Assembly: GCA_009912175.1 (NCBI GenBank)
Contig: WNDQ01000029.1
Coordinates: forward strand, 1 to 45,533
Reading direction: 5' to 3'
Origin: Paracidovorax wautersii
GTDB taxonomy: Bacteria; Pseudomonadota; Gammaproteobacteria; Burkholderiales; Burkholderiaceae_C
Length of the DNA: 45,533 nt
Positions within the stretch are counted from its first letter, which is position 1. Every line of letters begins with the position of its first letter. The translations under genes and the position numbers were made by a program. The notes beneath the pieces are model-generated. The model made no database searches, had not been told where the DNA came from, and saw nothing but the letters and a program-made list of their open reading frames with translations. Shown here one piece after another: positions 1-9,123 of this stretch.

Positions 1-388
<388 letters not shown>

Positions 389-805
389 ATGCCCCAGTAC
401 CAGTTCACCGTGGAGACCGAGCCGGCCTTCCTGCCCGACCAGTCGGCGCCCGGCCAGGGCATCTACAGCTTCGCCTACACGATCACCATCACCAACACGG
501 GCGACGCGGCGGCGCAGCTCATCGCGCGCCACTGGTTCATCCAGGACGCCAGCGGCCGCAGCGAGCAGGTGCAGGGCCTGGGCGTCGTTGGCCAGCAGCC
601 GCTGCTGCGCCCGGGCGAGGCCTTCCAGTACACCAGCGGCTGCCGCTTGCGCGCGAGCACCGGCACCATGCATGGCAGCTATTTTTTCGTGGCAGAGGAC
701 GGCACCCGCTTCGACGTGGAGATCCCCTTGTTCGTGCTCGACGCCAGCCAGGGCGCGGGCCCGTCGATTGCGGCCGTGGACGACGGCCCGCGCGTGCTCC
801 ATTGA
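389..805 (+). CDS. apaG: ApaG domain protein
   Basis: This encodes a 138-residue ApaG/DUF525 protein, a small single-domain beta-sandwich of about 125-130 residues in other bacteria. ApaG is linked to magnesium and cobalt homeostasis and to dinucleoside tetraphosphate turnover, but its biochemical role is unsettled. The family pattern is visible as YTITITNTG, the AQLIARHW strand, the central LLRPGEAFQYTSG and the G-T-M-x-G-S-Y-x-F block. I chose the ATG at 389 because the protein then begins with the usual PQYQFTVETEP-like first strand. An in-frame ATG at 311 would add 26 residues without family character. The gene precedes the recombinase gene on the same strand by about 80 bases. Confidence 0.9.
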   Translation: MPQYQFTVETEPAFLPDQSAPGQGIYSFAYTITITNTGDAAAQLIARHWFIQDASGRSEQVQGLGVVGQQPLLRPGEAFQYTSGCRLRASTGTMHGSYFFVAEDGTRFDVEIPLFVLDASQGAGPSIAAVDDGPRVLH

Positions 806-886
806 CGTGACGCGGCGGCGCGCACGGCCGGCTGCCGGCGTCGTCGCTTCCCGCTTTTCCACAAGCGCCTTCCTGGCGCGGTGCCC

Positions 887-2980
887 ATGAAACAACTCTC
901 GCACATCCTCCTGCGCCTGGACCCTGCAGCGCCGCTGGCCAGGCGCCACCTGCTCCTGCTCGAACTGCTGGAGTGGCTGCGCGGCAACCGGCGTTCGGTC
1001 GAGGCCACGCTCGGCCGCCTGCAGACGCTGGCCGATGCGCTGACCTCGCACCCCGACGCGGCGCGCCGCCTGGCGCAGATCTGGCAGCAACTGGTGCAGA
1101 CCGTGGACGCCACAACGCTGCTGGCCGATTTTGGTTTTGCGCCGCGCAGCGCCTTCTTCAGCGAATTCAGCGAACGCCTGCGCTACAAGCTGCTGCCCGG
1201 CACGCCCGAAACGGCCGACGCCTCGGCGCTGTTCATGCTGATGCGCCCGACTGCCTTCGACGCCAAGTGGCTGACGCAGGCCGACGAGGCGCTGCTCGAC
1301 CGCCTGCTCGGTTTTCTGCGCCAGGGCGCGGCCGAGCCGCCGCGCCTGGCCTACGACGCAGGGGTTGCGCCGGCCAGCGCGGCCACGTCGGGCGAAGGCG
1401 CCGAACCGGCCGTCAATGCCTGGCAGCACACGCTGCTGGACGCCATCACCTACTGCGCCGGGCAGGTCAGCGCCACGGGTTTTGCGCCCGAGCTGCGCCT
1501 GCGCATGAGCGAGCCCGCCAAAGAGGCGCGCCCCTTCCACGCGCTGCCGGCTGACGCCGAAGCCTTCCGCCAGGCCTTTCTGGCGCAGCTGCGCGACGAG
1601 GCCGCGGTGCAGGCCGCGCTGGTGGGCCTGCGCGACCGGCTCGACGCCTGCCGCCAGGCCGCCGCGGGCGTCTACGCGCACCTGGAGGAACACGGCGTGT
1701 CGGTCGGCCTGGTGTTCCGGCTGCGCCAGTTGCGCGAGCGCCTGCTGCGCATCCGCGAACTGGTCGACTGCCTGCGCGCGTCGTCGCAGGCCGGCAGCGC
1801 GGCACGCTTCATGGCGCGGCTCATCCAGGTCGGCGAAGAGCGGCGCAGCATCCGCGCGCTGGTCGGCACCAACTCCTCGCTGCTGGCGGCCAAGGTCACC
1901 GAGCGCAGCGCCGAGACCGGCAGCCAGTACATCACGCGCACGCGCCGGCAGTTCGCCGCCATGTTCCGCAAGGCCGCCGCTGGCGGCACGCTGATGTCGG
2001 TGACGACGTGCCTGAAGTTCGCCATCCTGGCGCTCGGGCTGTCGGCCTTCTGGGGCGGTTTTTTTGCGGGCGTCAATTACGCGCTGAGCTTCGTCGTCAT
2101 CCATTTGCTGCACTGGACGGTGGCGACCAAGCAGCCGGCCATGACGGCGCCGGCCATGGCCACCAAGCTCGCCGACATCACCAGCCACGACAAGGTGGAG
2201 GCCTTTGTCGACGAGGTGACCCACCTGGTGCGCTCGCAGGTGGCGGCGGTGCTGGGCAACGTGCTGTTCGTCATCCCGAGCGTGCTGGCCATCAGCTTCG
2301 GCTTGCTGTGGGCGCTCGGCCACCACGTGCTCGACCCGATCCAGGGCGTGACCGTGCTGCAGCACCTGACCGTGCTGGGCCCGACCCTGTTCTTTGCCGC
2401 GTTCACCGGCGTGCTGCTGTTTGCCGCCAGCATCATCGGCGGCTGGGTCGAGAACTGGTTCGTGCTGCACCGGCTGGACTCGGCCATGCGCTACAACCCG
2501 CGCATCACACGCTGGCTGGGCGAGGCGCGCGCCGACCGCTGGGCGCACTTCATGCGGCGCAACATCACGGGCCTGACCTCCAACATCTCGCTGGGCTTCA
2601 TGCTGGGCCTGGTGCCGGCCTTCGCCGCCTTCTTCGGCCTGGGGCTGGACGTGCGCCACGTCACGCTGTCGACCGGCCAGATCGCCGCGGCCGCGGCGGC
2701 CATCGGTTGGGGCGTGGTGCACCTGCCGGTGTTCTGGTGGTGCCTGGTCGCCATTCCGCTGACCGGCATGTTCAACGTGGGCGTGAGCTTCTACCTGGCC
2801 TTTCTGCTGGCGCTGCGTTCGCAGAACGTCAGCCGGCTGGACCGGCGCCGCGTCTACGGCGCTATGCTCAGCCGCCTGTGGCGCAAGCCCTGGGCCTTCC
2901 TGTGGCCGCCCAAGACCGCGGCGACAGCGCCGCAGACGGGCGTTGCCAGCGACAATCCGGAGTCGACGGCTTCGCGCTGA
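887..2980 (+). CDS. Gcr-type membrane 'site-specific recombinase' family protein
   Basis: This encodes a membrane protein of about 697 residues of the family annotated as site-specific recombinase (Gcr-like, PF10136), found in Neisseria and Burkholderiales. The name is historical: the protein has no tyrosine or serine recombinase catalytic motif, and its real function is uncertain. The N-terminal half (to about residue 360) is soluble and helical. The C-terminal half has several hydrophobic segments, including FAILALGLSAFWGGFFAGVN, LFVIPSVLAISFGLLWALG and a late pair around IAAAAAAIGWGVVHLPVF. The start may be the ATG at 881 (MPMKQL) or at 887 (MKQL); I list 887, but the two cannot be separated by eye. 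The gene is complete and about the usual length. Confidence 0.85.
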   Translation: MKQLSHILLRLDPAAPLARRHLLLLELLEWLRGNRRSVEATLGRLQTLADALTSHPDAARRLAQIWQQLVQTVDATTLLADFGFAPRSAFFSEFSERLRYKLLPGTPETADASALFMLMRPTAFDAKWLTQADEALLDRLLGFLRQGAAEPPRLAYDAGVAPASAATSGEGAEPAVNAWQHTLLDAITYCAGQVSATGFAPELRLRMSEPAKEARPFHALPADAEAFRQAFLAQLRDEAAVQAALVGLRDRLDACRQAAAGVYAHLEEHGVSVGLVFRLRQLRERLLRIRELVDCLRASSQAGSAARFMARLIQVGEERRSIRALVGTNSSLLAAKVTERSAETGSQYITRTRRQFAAMFRKAAAGGTLMSVTTCLKFAILALGLSAFWGGFFAGVNYALSFVVIHLLHWTVATKQPAMTAPAMATKLADITSHDKVEAFVDEVTHLVRSQVAAVLGNVLFVIPSVLAISFGLLWALGHHVLDPIQGVTVLQHLTVLGPTLFFAAFTGVLLFAASIIGGWVENWFVLHRLDSAMRYNPRITRWLGEARADRWAHFMRRNITGLTSNISLGFMLGLVPAFAAFFGLGLDVRHVTLSTGQIAAAAAAIGWGVVHLPVFWWCLVAIPLTGMFNVGVSFYLAFLLALRSQNVSRLDRRRVYGAMLSRLWRKPWAFLWPPKTAATAPQTGVASDNPESTASR

Positions 2981-2982
2981 AC

Positions 2983-3001
2983 GTGCCCGCATTGCGGGCA
3001 C
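2983..3001. repeat. Hairpin between the recombinase gene and thiL
   Basis: GTGCCCGC and GCGGGCAC form a perfect 8-bp stem around an ATT loop, two bases after the recombinase stop codon. No T-tract follows, so it is not a classical intrinsic terminator. It may stabilise the 3' end or attenuate read-through into thiL, which starts 37 bases later. Confidence 0.4.
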
Positions 3002-3037
3002 CCGCGCGGGCCGCACCGGAGTTGAGAATCCAAGACC

Positions 3038-4045
3038 ATGGGCGAATTCGATCTGATCGCACGTTTTTTCACCCGCCCGGCGCGCCGCGCCATTCTGGGC
3101 GTGGGCGACGACTGCGCGCTGCTGGCGCTGGCGCCGGGCGAACAGATGGCGATCTCCAGCGACATGCTGGTCGAGGGCCGGCATTTCTATGCCGACGTCG
3201 ACCCCGAGGCGCTGGGCCACAAGGCACTGGCCGTCAACCTCAGCGACCTCGCGGCCTGCGGCGCCGAGCCGCGCGCCTTCACGCTGGCGCTGGCCCTGCC
3301 CACGGCCGATGAGGCCTGGCTCGCGCCCTTTGCGCGCGGCTTGTGGGCACTGGCCGACGCGCACGGCTGCGAGCTGATTGGCGGCGACACCACGCAGGGG
3401 CCGCTCAACCTGTGCATCACGGTCTTCGGCGCCGTGCCGCAGGGCCAGGCGCTGTTGCGCAGCGGTGCGCGGCCCGGTGACGACGTCTATGTGAGCGGTA
3501 CGCCGGGCGACGCGCGGCTGGCGCTGCAGGCCCTGCGCACGGCGCGGGCCCGCGCCGGCCTGCCGGATGAAACGGGCAGCGATCCGACCGCCATCGATCT
3601 GCCGCCTGCGGCGCTGCAGGCCATGCGTGACCGCCTGGAGCGGCCCACGCCGCGCAATGCGCTCGGCGTGGCGTTGCGCGGCGTGGCCACGGCCTGCGCC
3701 GACGTCAGCGACGGCCTGGCCGGCGACCTGGGCCACATCCTGAAGGCATCACGGGTGGGCGCCACGCTCGACGCGCAGGCGCTGCTGCAGGCAACCAGCG
3801 CGCCGTTGCGCGCGTTGGCGCCGGCACTGGCCTGGCGTTATGCGGCCAGCGGCGGCGACGACTACGAACTGGTGTTCACCGCGCCCCAAGCGCAATGCGC
3901 CGCGGTGCAGGCGGCGGCGCAGCGCAGCGTCACACCCGTCACGCGCATCGGCCGCATCGAGCCGGACGCCGGACTGCGCTGGCGGGACCCGCAGGGGCAG
4001 CCCGCCAGTCCGGACTGGCGCTCATTCGATCACTTTTCAGCGTAG
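3038..4045 (+). CDS. thiL: Thiamine-monophosphate kinase
   Basis: ThiL phosphorylates thiamine monophosphate with ATP to give the active cofactor thiamine diphosphate, in the cytoplasm. The 335-residue product has the expected layout of the PurM/ThiL fold. The N-terminal GVGDDCA (residues 21-27) and SSDMLVEGRHF bind magnesium and substrate. The middle has LSDLAACGAEP and GGDTTQGPL. The C-terminal part has CADVSDGLAGDLGH and SGGDDYELVFT. Length and both ends are normal. The gene is convergent with gshA, with a palindromic GC-rich repeat in the gap. In many Burkholderiales thiL sits beside pgpA and pncC; here those genes are about 27 kb away. Confidence 0.96.
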   Translation: MGEFDLIARFFTRPARRAILGVGDDCALLALAPGEQMAISSDMLVEGRHFYADVDPEALGHKALAVNLSDLAACGAEPRAFTLALALPTADEAWLAPFARGLWALADAHGCELIGGDTTQGPLNLCITVFGAVPQGQALLRSGARPGDDVYVSGTPGDARLALQALRTARARAGLPDETGSDPTAIDLPPAALQAMRDRLERPTPRNALGVALRGVATACADVSDGLAGDLGHILKASRVGATLDAQALLQATSAPLRALAPALAWRYAASGGDDYELVFTAPQAQCAAVQAAAQRSVTPVTRIGRIEPDAGLRWRDPQGQPASPDWRSFDHFSA

Positions 4046-4140
4046 CCGCCCGTGATGTTTTTTTGAGCAGGCATGGAAACGTGCGTCACCTGCTCTAGGT
4101 AGCCAAAGGCTCCGCCGTGGCGAGGCCCGCCAGTGCTGTT

Positions 4141-4181
4141 GCCCCCAGTGGGGGACGCGCCGTCAGGCGCTTCGGGGGGCG
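4141..4181. repeat. GC-rich palindromic repeat, copy 1 (after gshA)
   Basis: This short repeat combines a CCCCC-AGT-GGGGG hairpin with a GCGCC-GTCA-GGCGC hairpin and a trailing CGGGGGGC. It ends three bases from the gshA stop codon, in the convergent gap between thiL and gshA. Related copies occur after proA (10665-10711) and dapB (27021-27055), always just downstream of a minus-strand stop codon. A role as a bidirectional terminator or mRNA 3' stabiliser is an inference. Confidence 0.7.
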
Positions 4182-4184
4182 TTC

Positions 4185-5480
4185 CTACTCATACACCTCG
4201 GCCTGCGGATCGGTCGCTTCCATCTCGTAGCTGGAGGCCAGCATGGCCAAACGTGCGATCACGCCGTACATGTAGAAGCGATTGGGCGCGCTGGCGCCGG
4301 CCTGCTGGCCGGGTTGCGGCAGGTGGTGGCTTTCGGCGAAGGCCAGCGGCACGTAGCGCGAGCCGGGGGCGTTGGTGCTTTCGTCGCTGGTGCGGTCGGC
4401 GTGGATGCGGTAGTAGCCGCCAACCACGTAACGGTCGAGCATGTAGACCACCGGCTCGGCCACGGCGTCGTGCACCCGTTCGTTGGTGAGCACGCCTTCG
4501 CGCAGGATCAGGTCGGTGGCCACGCGCTGTTCCTTGGCCGCGCGCGGCTTGCGGCCGAACATCTCCAGATCGGCCGCGTCGCGCACGATCAGCACGTTGG
4601 CGCCGTTGGGCAGCACGTCGGCGCCGTTGTCGGGCTTGATGGCCATGAAGGGCTTTTCGGTGATGCCGTATTCCTTGTACTTGCGGCGCACACGGCCCAG
4701 CAGCGCGTCGACTTCGGTCTGCACCTGCTCGATGCCGGCGGGCTTGCCGACGGCCACGTCGGTCAGGCGCGCGTGCAGCGGGTTGATGAGCCAGGGGTCG
4801 ATGCCCAGCAGCTTGCCAAAACGTTTGGCCACCTCTTCGTAGGTCTTGAGGTGGTTGGACTTGCGCCGCAGCGACCAGCCGGCCTGCAGCGGCGGCAGCA
4901 CGTACTGCTCGTGCAGGTCTTCCAGGATGCCGGGCACGCCCGCGGCCAGGTCGTTGTTGAGAAGGATGGTGCAGGGGTCGAAATGCTTGAGGCCCAGCCG
5001 GTTGCGTGTGCGCAGCAGCGGCTCGATCACGATCTTCTCGCCCGAGTGCAGCTTGAGCTCCTTGGGCGACTTGATGGCCGGGTCGAGCGAGCCGAAACGC
5101 ACGTTCAGGCCCGCGCTCTCGAAGATGCGGCGCATCTGCAGCAGGTTGGCCAGGTAGAAGGAGTTGTCGATCTGCCCGTCGGGCACGATCAGCAGGTTGC
5201 GCGCTTCGGGGCAGATCTTCTCGATGGCGGCCTGCGCGGCCTGCACGGCCAGCGGCAGCATGTCGCGCGTCAGGCTGCTCCAGCTGCGCGGGAACAGGCT
5301 GGTGTCCACCGGCACGAGCTTGAAGCCCGCGTTGCGGATGTCGACGGCGCTGTAGAAAGCCGGCGTATGTTCCATCCATTCCAGGCGGAACCAGCGCTCG
5401 ATGGCGGGCATGGCGTCGAGCATGCGCTGCTCGAGCTCGTTGATGGGACCGGTCAGGGCGGTGATGAGGTGGGGGACCAT
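4185..5480 (-). CDS. gshA: Glutamate-cysteine ligase, proteobacterial class III
   Basis: This enzyme makes gamma-glutamylcysteine from glutamate, cysteine and ATP, the first step of glutathione synthesis. The 431-residue protein matches the class III type (TIGR02049-like) found in beta- and some gammaproteobacteria rather than the E. coli GshA type. It begins VPHLITALTGPINELE and has the conserved IVPDGQIDNSFYLANLL, PLLRTRNRLGLKHFD, FMAIKPDNGADVLPNGANV and VGGYYRIHADRTSDESTNAP regions. The usual partner gshB is not in the window. I see no Shine-Dalgarno sequence before the ATG. A TATAAA on the minus strand lies only 8 bases upstream, so the transcript could be leaderless. Confidence 0.95.
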   Translation of the reverse strand: MVPHLITALTGPINELEQRMLDAMPAIERWFRLEWMEHTPAFYSAVDIRNAGFKLVPVDTSLFPRSWSSLTRDMLPLAVQAAQAAIEKICPEARNLLIVPDGQIDNSFYLANLLQMRRIFESAGLNVRFGSLDPAIKSPKELKLHSGEKIVIEPLLRTRNRLGLKHFDPCTILLNNDLAAGVPGILEDLHEQYVLPPLQAGWSLRRKSNHLKTYEEVAKRFGKLLGIDPWLINPLHARLTDVAVGKPAGIEQVQTEVDALLGRVRRKYKEYGITEKPFMAIKPDNGADVLPNGANVLIVRDAADLEMFGRKPRAAKEQRVATDLILREGVLTNERVHDAVAEPVVYMLDRYVVGGYYRIHADRTSDESTNAPGSRYVPLAFAESHHLPQPGQQAGASAPNRFYMYGVIARLAMLASSYEMEATDPQAEVYE

Positions 5481-5488
5481 AGGATCGT

Positions 5489-5494
5489 TTTATA
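5489..5494 (-). promoter_or_regulatory. Candidate -10 box of gshA
   Basis: TATAAA on the minus strand, within TTATAAAA, ends 8 bases before the gshA ATG. Transcription would then start at or next to the start codon. No matching -35 box is obvious. The assignment rests on base composition and position only. Confidence 0.35.
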
Positions 5495-5681
5495 AGCGGG
5501 CGGTGGACGATAGCCTTGGCAGCAGCAGCCATTCTAGTTGGGGGACGAAATGACAATTCCAAGTCTGCGCCAAGGCCGCCCCCAGCCGGTCCGCAGCCCG
5601 CCAGTGTGCCCTGCGGCGCGCATGCTGGCGCCCGATAGAATCCGGCGCCACAAGACCGGGCCCGGCCCGCAGGAGACAACG

Positions 5682-6573
5682 ATGCCTTCATCCTTCCCAT
5701 CCGGCGAAACCGCGACGCCCTACGGCACCTTGCCGCCCGCCACCACGCCGGCCACCCGCAAGCCCGTGAGCCTGCCACGCCTGGCCGACATGCACGCGCG
5801 TGGCGAGAAGATCGCCATGCTCACCGCCTACGACGCCACGTTTGCGGCGATCGCCGATGGCGCGGGCGTGGACTGCATCCTGGTCGGCGACTCGCTCGCT
5901 GGGCATGGTCTGCCAGGGCCGCCACAGCACCGTCGGCGTCGCGCTGGAGGCCATGCGTTACCACACCGAATGCGTGGCCCAGGGCGTGCGGCGTGTGCAG
6001 GGCACGGCCTGGATCGTGGGCGACTTGCCTTTCGGCAGCTACCACGAGTCACCCGAACAGGCGCTGCGCAGCGCCGCCGTGCTGATGGCCGCCGGCGCCC
6101 ACATGGTCAAGCTCGAAGGCGGCGGCTGGACCGCGCCCACCGTGCGTTTTCTGGCCGAGCGCGGCATCCCCGTCTGCGCCCACCTGGGCCTGACGCCGCA
6201 GACCGTGCACGCACTGGGCGGCTACCGCGTCCAGGGCCGCGACGAGGCCGCCGCCGAAACCCTGCTGGCGCAATCGCGCGAACTGGCCGACGCCGGTGCC
6301 GCCCTGCTGGTGCTGGAAATGGTGCCCGCGCCCCTGGCCGCACGCATCACGCAGGCGCTGCCGCAGTGCGCCACCATCGGCATCGGCGCCGGGCGCGCAA
6401 CCGCCGGGCAGGTGCTGGTGATGCACGACATGCTGGGCCTCGGACTGGGCCGCACGCCACGCTTCGTGCGCGACTTCATGGCCGGCAGCGACAGCATCGC
6501 CAACGCCATGGCCGCCTACGTGCGCGCCGTCAAGGACGGCAGCTTTCCCGACGACCGCCTGCACGCCTGGTAG
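5682..6573 (+). pseudogene. panB: 3-methyl-2-oxobutanoate hydroxymethyltransferase, frameshifted by a 4-bp duplication
   Basis: PanB adds a hydroxymethyl group from methylenetetrahydrofolate to 2-oxoisovalerate, the first committed step of pantothenate synthesis. The frame opens at 5682 after a good AGGAGA ribosome site and reads through [29 protein letters not shown]. At 5891-5898 the tetranucleotide CTCG occurs twice in tandem, and the frame breaks. Removing one CTCG restores [17 protein letters not shown] and joins the rest of the protein ([32 protein letters not shown]), which ends at 6573. The repaired protein would be 295 residues, slightly longer than usual because of a proline-rich N-terminus. 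The gene leads panC by 41 bases. It may be truly inactive, slippage-prone, or a sequencing error. Confidence 0.88.
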
Positions 6574-6602
6574 CGCGCACGACCGATTCCAACCATCGCT
6601 GA

Positions 6603-7454
<852 letters not shown>

Positions 7455-7487
7455 CGGGCCCACGGCGTAACCATGCGCCTGGGCGGA

Positions 7488-7600
7488 GGAGGTTGCTGCG
7501 AGACCGGGCCTGTCGCAGCGAGGTCAAGGAGGAGCCGATAGCCGCGAGGCTATTGGCGGGGGACAGGAGCGGAGACAGGCCCGGTCTCGCAGCAGCCTCC
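7488..7600. repeat. Nested inverted-repeat (cruciform) element between panC and trkH
   Basis: The outer arms are 27 bases each, at 7488-7514 and 7574-7600, and differ at one position. Inside them GCCGATAGCC (7534-7543) and GGCTATTGGC (7548-7557) form a second stem around a GCGA loop, with one wobble pair. The remaining interior is purine-rich. The element fills the gap between two convergent genes. It could act as a bidirectional terminator, a dispersed repeat, or an expressed structured RNA. I found no second copy in this window. Confidence 0.75.
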
Positions 7601-7643
7601 GGATTCCGCCAAACAGCGCAAGCAGACCCCGGAGCCCTCCGCG

Positions 7644-9110
7644 TTACTTGCGCCAAAACCCCGGCATCAGCAGCGCAATAAAACTCAGCATCTCCAGCCG
7701 CCCCAGCAGCATGCCCAGCGTGCACACCGCGATCTGGAAATCGGTCAGCACCGAGAAATTCGAATGCGGCCCCACCTCGCCCAGCCCCGGCCCCATGCAG
7801 TTCACGCTCGCCAGCACCGCCGTGAACGCCGTCACCAGATCCAGATCGGTCAGCAGCAGCACCATCGTCAACACCAGCACCGTGCAGCCATACATGAAGA
7901 TGAAGGCCAGCACCGCAAAGATCACGTGGTTGTCCACCACCTTGCCGCCCAGCGTCACCGGCCGCACCGCGCGCGGATGCGACAGGCGCTGCAACTCGCG
8001 CTTGGCCTGCTTGAGCAGGATCAGCAGCCGCACCATCTTGATCCCGCCACCCGTCGAGCCCGCGCTCGACGCCACACCCGACAACAGCAACAACAGCACC
8101 GGCGCAAAGATGGGCCAGTGCAAATAATCGGCCGTCGCGTAGCCCGTCGTGCTCGCCACCGAGATCGTGTTGAACATGCCATAACGCAGTGCCTGGGCCA
8201 GCGGATAGACATGCTTGACCCACAGCAGCAGCGACACGAACAACCCGCTGGCCAGCATCAGCCCCAGCGTGGCGCGCAGCTCCGGATCGCGCCAGAAACC
8301 GGCCAGATGGCCCTTGCGCATCGCGCTGAAATACAGCGCGAAATTGCAACTGGCCAGCAGCATGAACAGCATCGCCACCAGCTCCACGCGCAGCGACTGG
8401 AAATGCCCCAGGCTAGTGTCGTAGCTGGACAGCCCGCCCAGGCTCACCGTCGTGAACATGTGCATGAGCGCGTCCAGCGGCCGCATGCCGGCCCACCAGT
8501 AGACCAGCGCGCACAGCACCGACATGCCCGCGTACACGCTCCACAGCCCCTTGGCCGTCTGCGTGATGCGCGGCGTGAGCTTGTTGTCCTTGAGCGGGCC
8601 GGCCGCCTCCACCTTGAACAGCTGGCTGCCGCCCACACCCAGCAGCGGCAACACCGCCACCGCCAGGATCAGCAGGCCCATGCCGCCCATCCACTGCAGG
8701 AAGGTGCGCCAGAAATTGACCGAGACCGGCAGCGTGTCCAGCCCCGACAGCACCGTGCCGCCCGAGGTCGTCAGGCCCGAGACCGTCTCGAAATACGCAT
8801 GCACCAGCGACAGCGGCCGCCCCAGCGCGTCAAAGGCCAGCAGCAGCGGAATGGCCGCGAACAGCGGCATCACGATCCAGGCCAGCGCCACCAGCAGCAG
8901 GCCGTGGCGCGGCTGCATCTCGGTGCCGTGCCGGCGCAGGCCCAGCCACAGCACCAGGCCCGCGATGCCGGTCACGCCCATGCCGATGGCAAAGCTGTCG
9001 GCCATGCGGTCGTGCAAGGCGTACGAGACGGCGATCGGCGCGCCCATGGCGGCGGCCATCATGAGCAGCAGCATGCCCAGCATGCTGAAGACGGGAAAGT
9101 GGTCGGACAT
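7644..9110 (-). CDS. trkH: Trk system potassium uptake membrane protein TrkH
   Basis: TrkH is the ion-conducting subunit of the low-affinity Trk potassium uptake system in the inner membrane, gated by TrkA. The 488-residue protein is strongly hydrophobic throughout. It contains the pore-loop signatures of the family, such as FETVSGLTTSGGTVL, MFTTVSLGGLSSYD, FNTISVASTTGYAT and LASVNCMGPGLGEVG, each with the selectivity-filter glycine region, plus SSAGSTGGGIKMVR. Its start lies 13 bases after the end of trkA on the same strand, which indicates a trkA-trkH operon. The gene is complete and has the normal length. Confidence 0.97.
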   Translation of the reverse strand: MSDHFPVFSMLGMLLLMMAAAMGAPIAVSYALHDRMADSFAIGMGVTGIAGLVLWLGLRRHGTEMQPRHGLLLVALAWIVMPLFAAIPLLLAFDALGRPLSLVHAYFETVSGLTTSGGTVLSGLDTLPVSVNFWRTFLQWMGGMGLLILAVAVLPLLGVGGSQLFKVEAAGPLKDNKLTPRITQTAKGLWSVYAGMSVLCALVYWWAGMRPLDALMHMFTTVSLGGLSSYDTSLGHFQSLRVELVAMLFMLLASCNFALYFSAMRKGHLAGFWRDPELRATLGLMLASGLFVSLLLWVKHVYPLAQALRYGMFNTISVASTTGYATADYLHWPIFAPVLLLLLSGVASSAGSTGGGIKMVRLLILLKQAKRELQRLSHPRAVRPVTLGGKVVDNHVIFAVLAFIFMYGCTVLVLTMVLLLTDLDLVTAFTAVLASVNCMGPGLGEVGPHSNFSVLTDFQIAVCTLGMLLGRLEMLSFIALLMPGFWRK

Positions 9111-9123
9111 GGGAACTGCGGTA

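Noticed and set aside
2981-3037. Possible TPP riboswitch before thiL
   Set aside because: The 57-base gap is too short for a TPP aptamer and lacks its conserved CUGAGA-type core; only a simple hairpin is seen.
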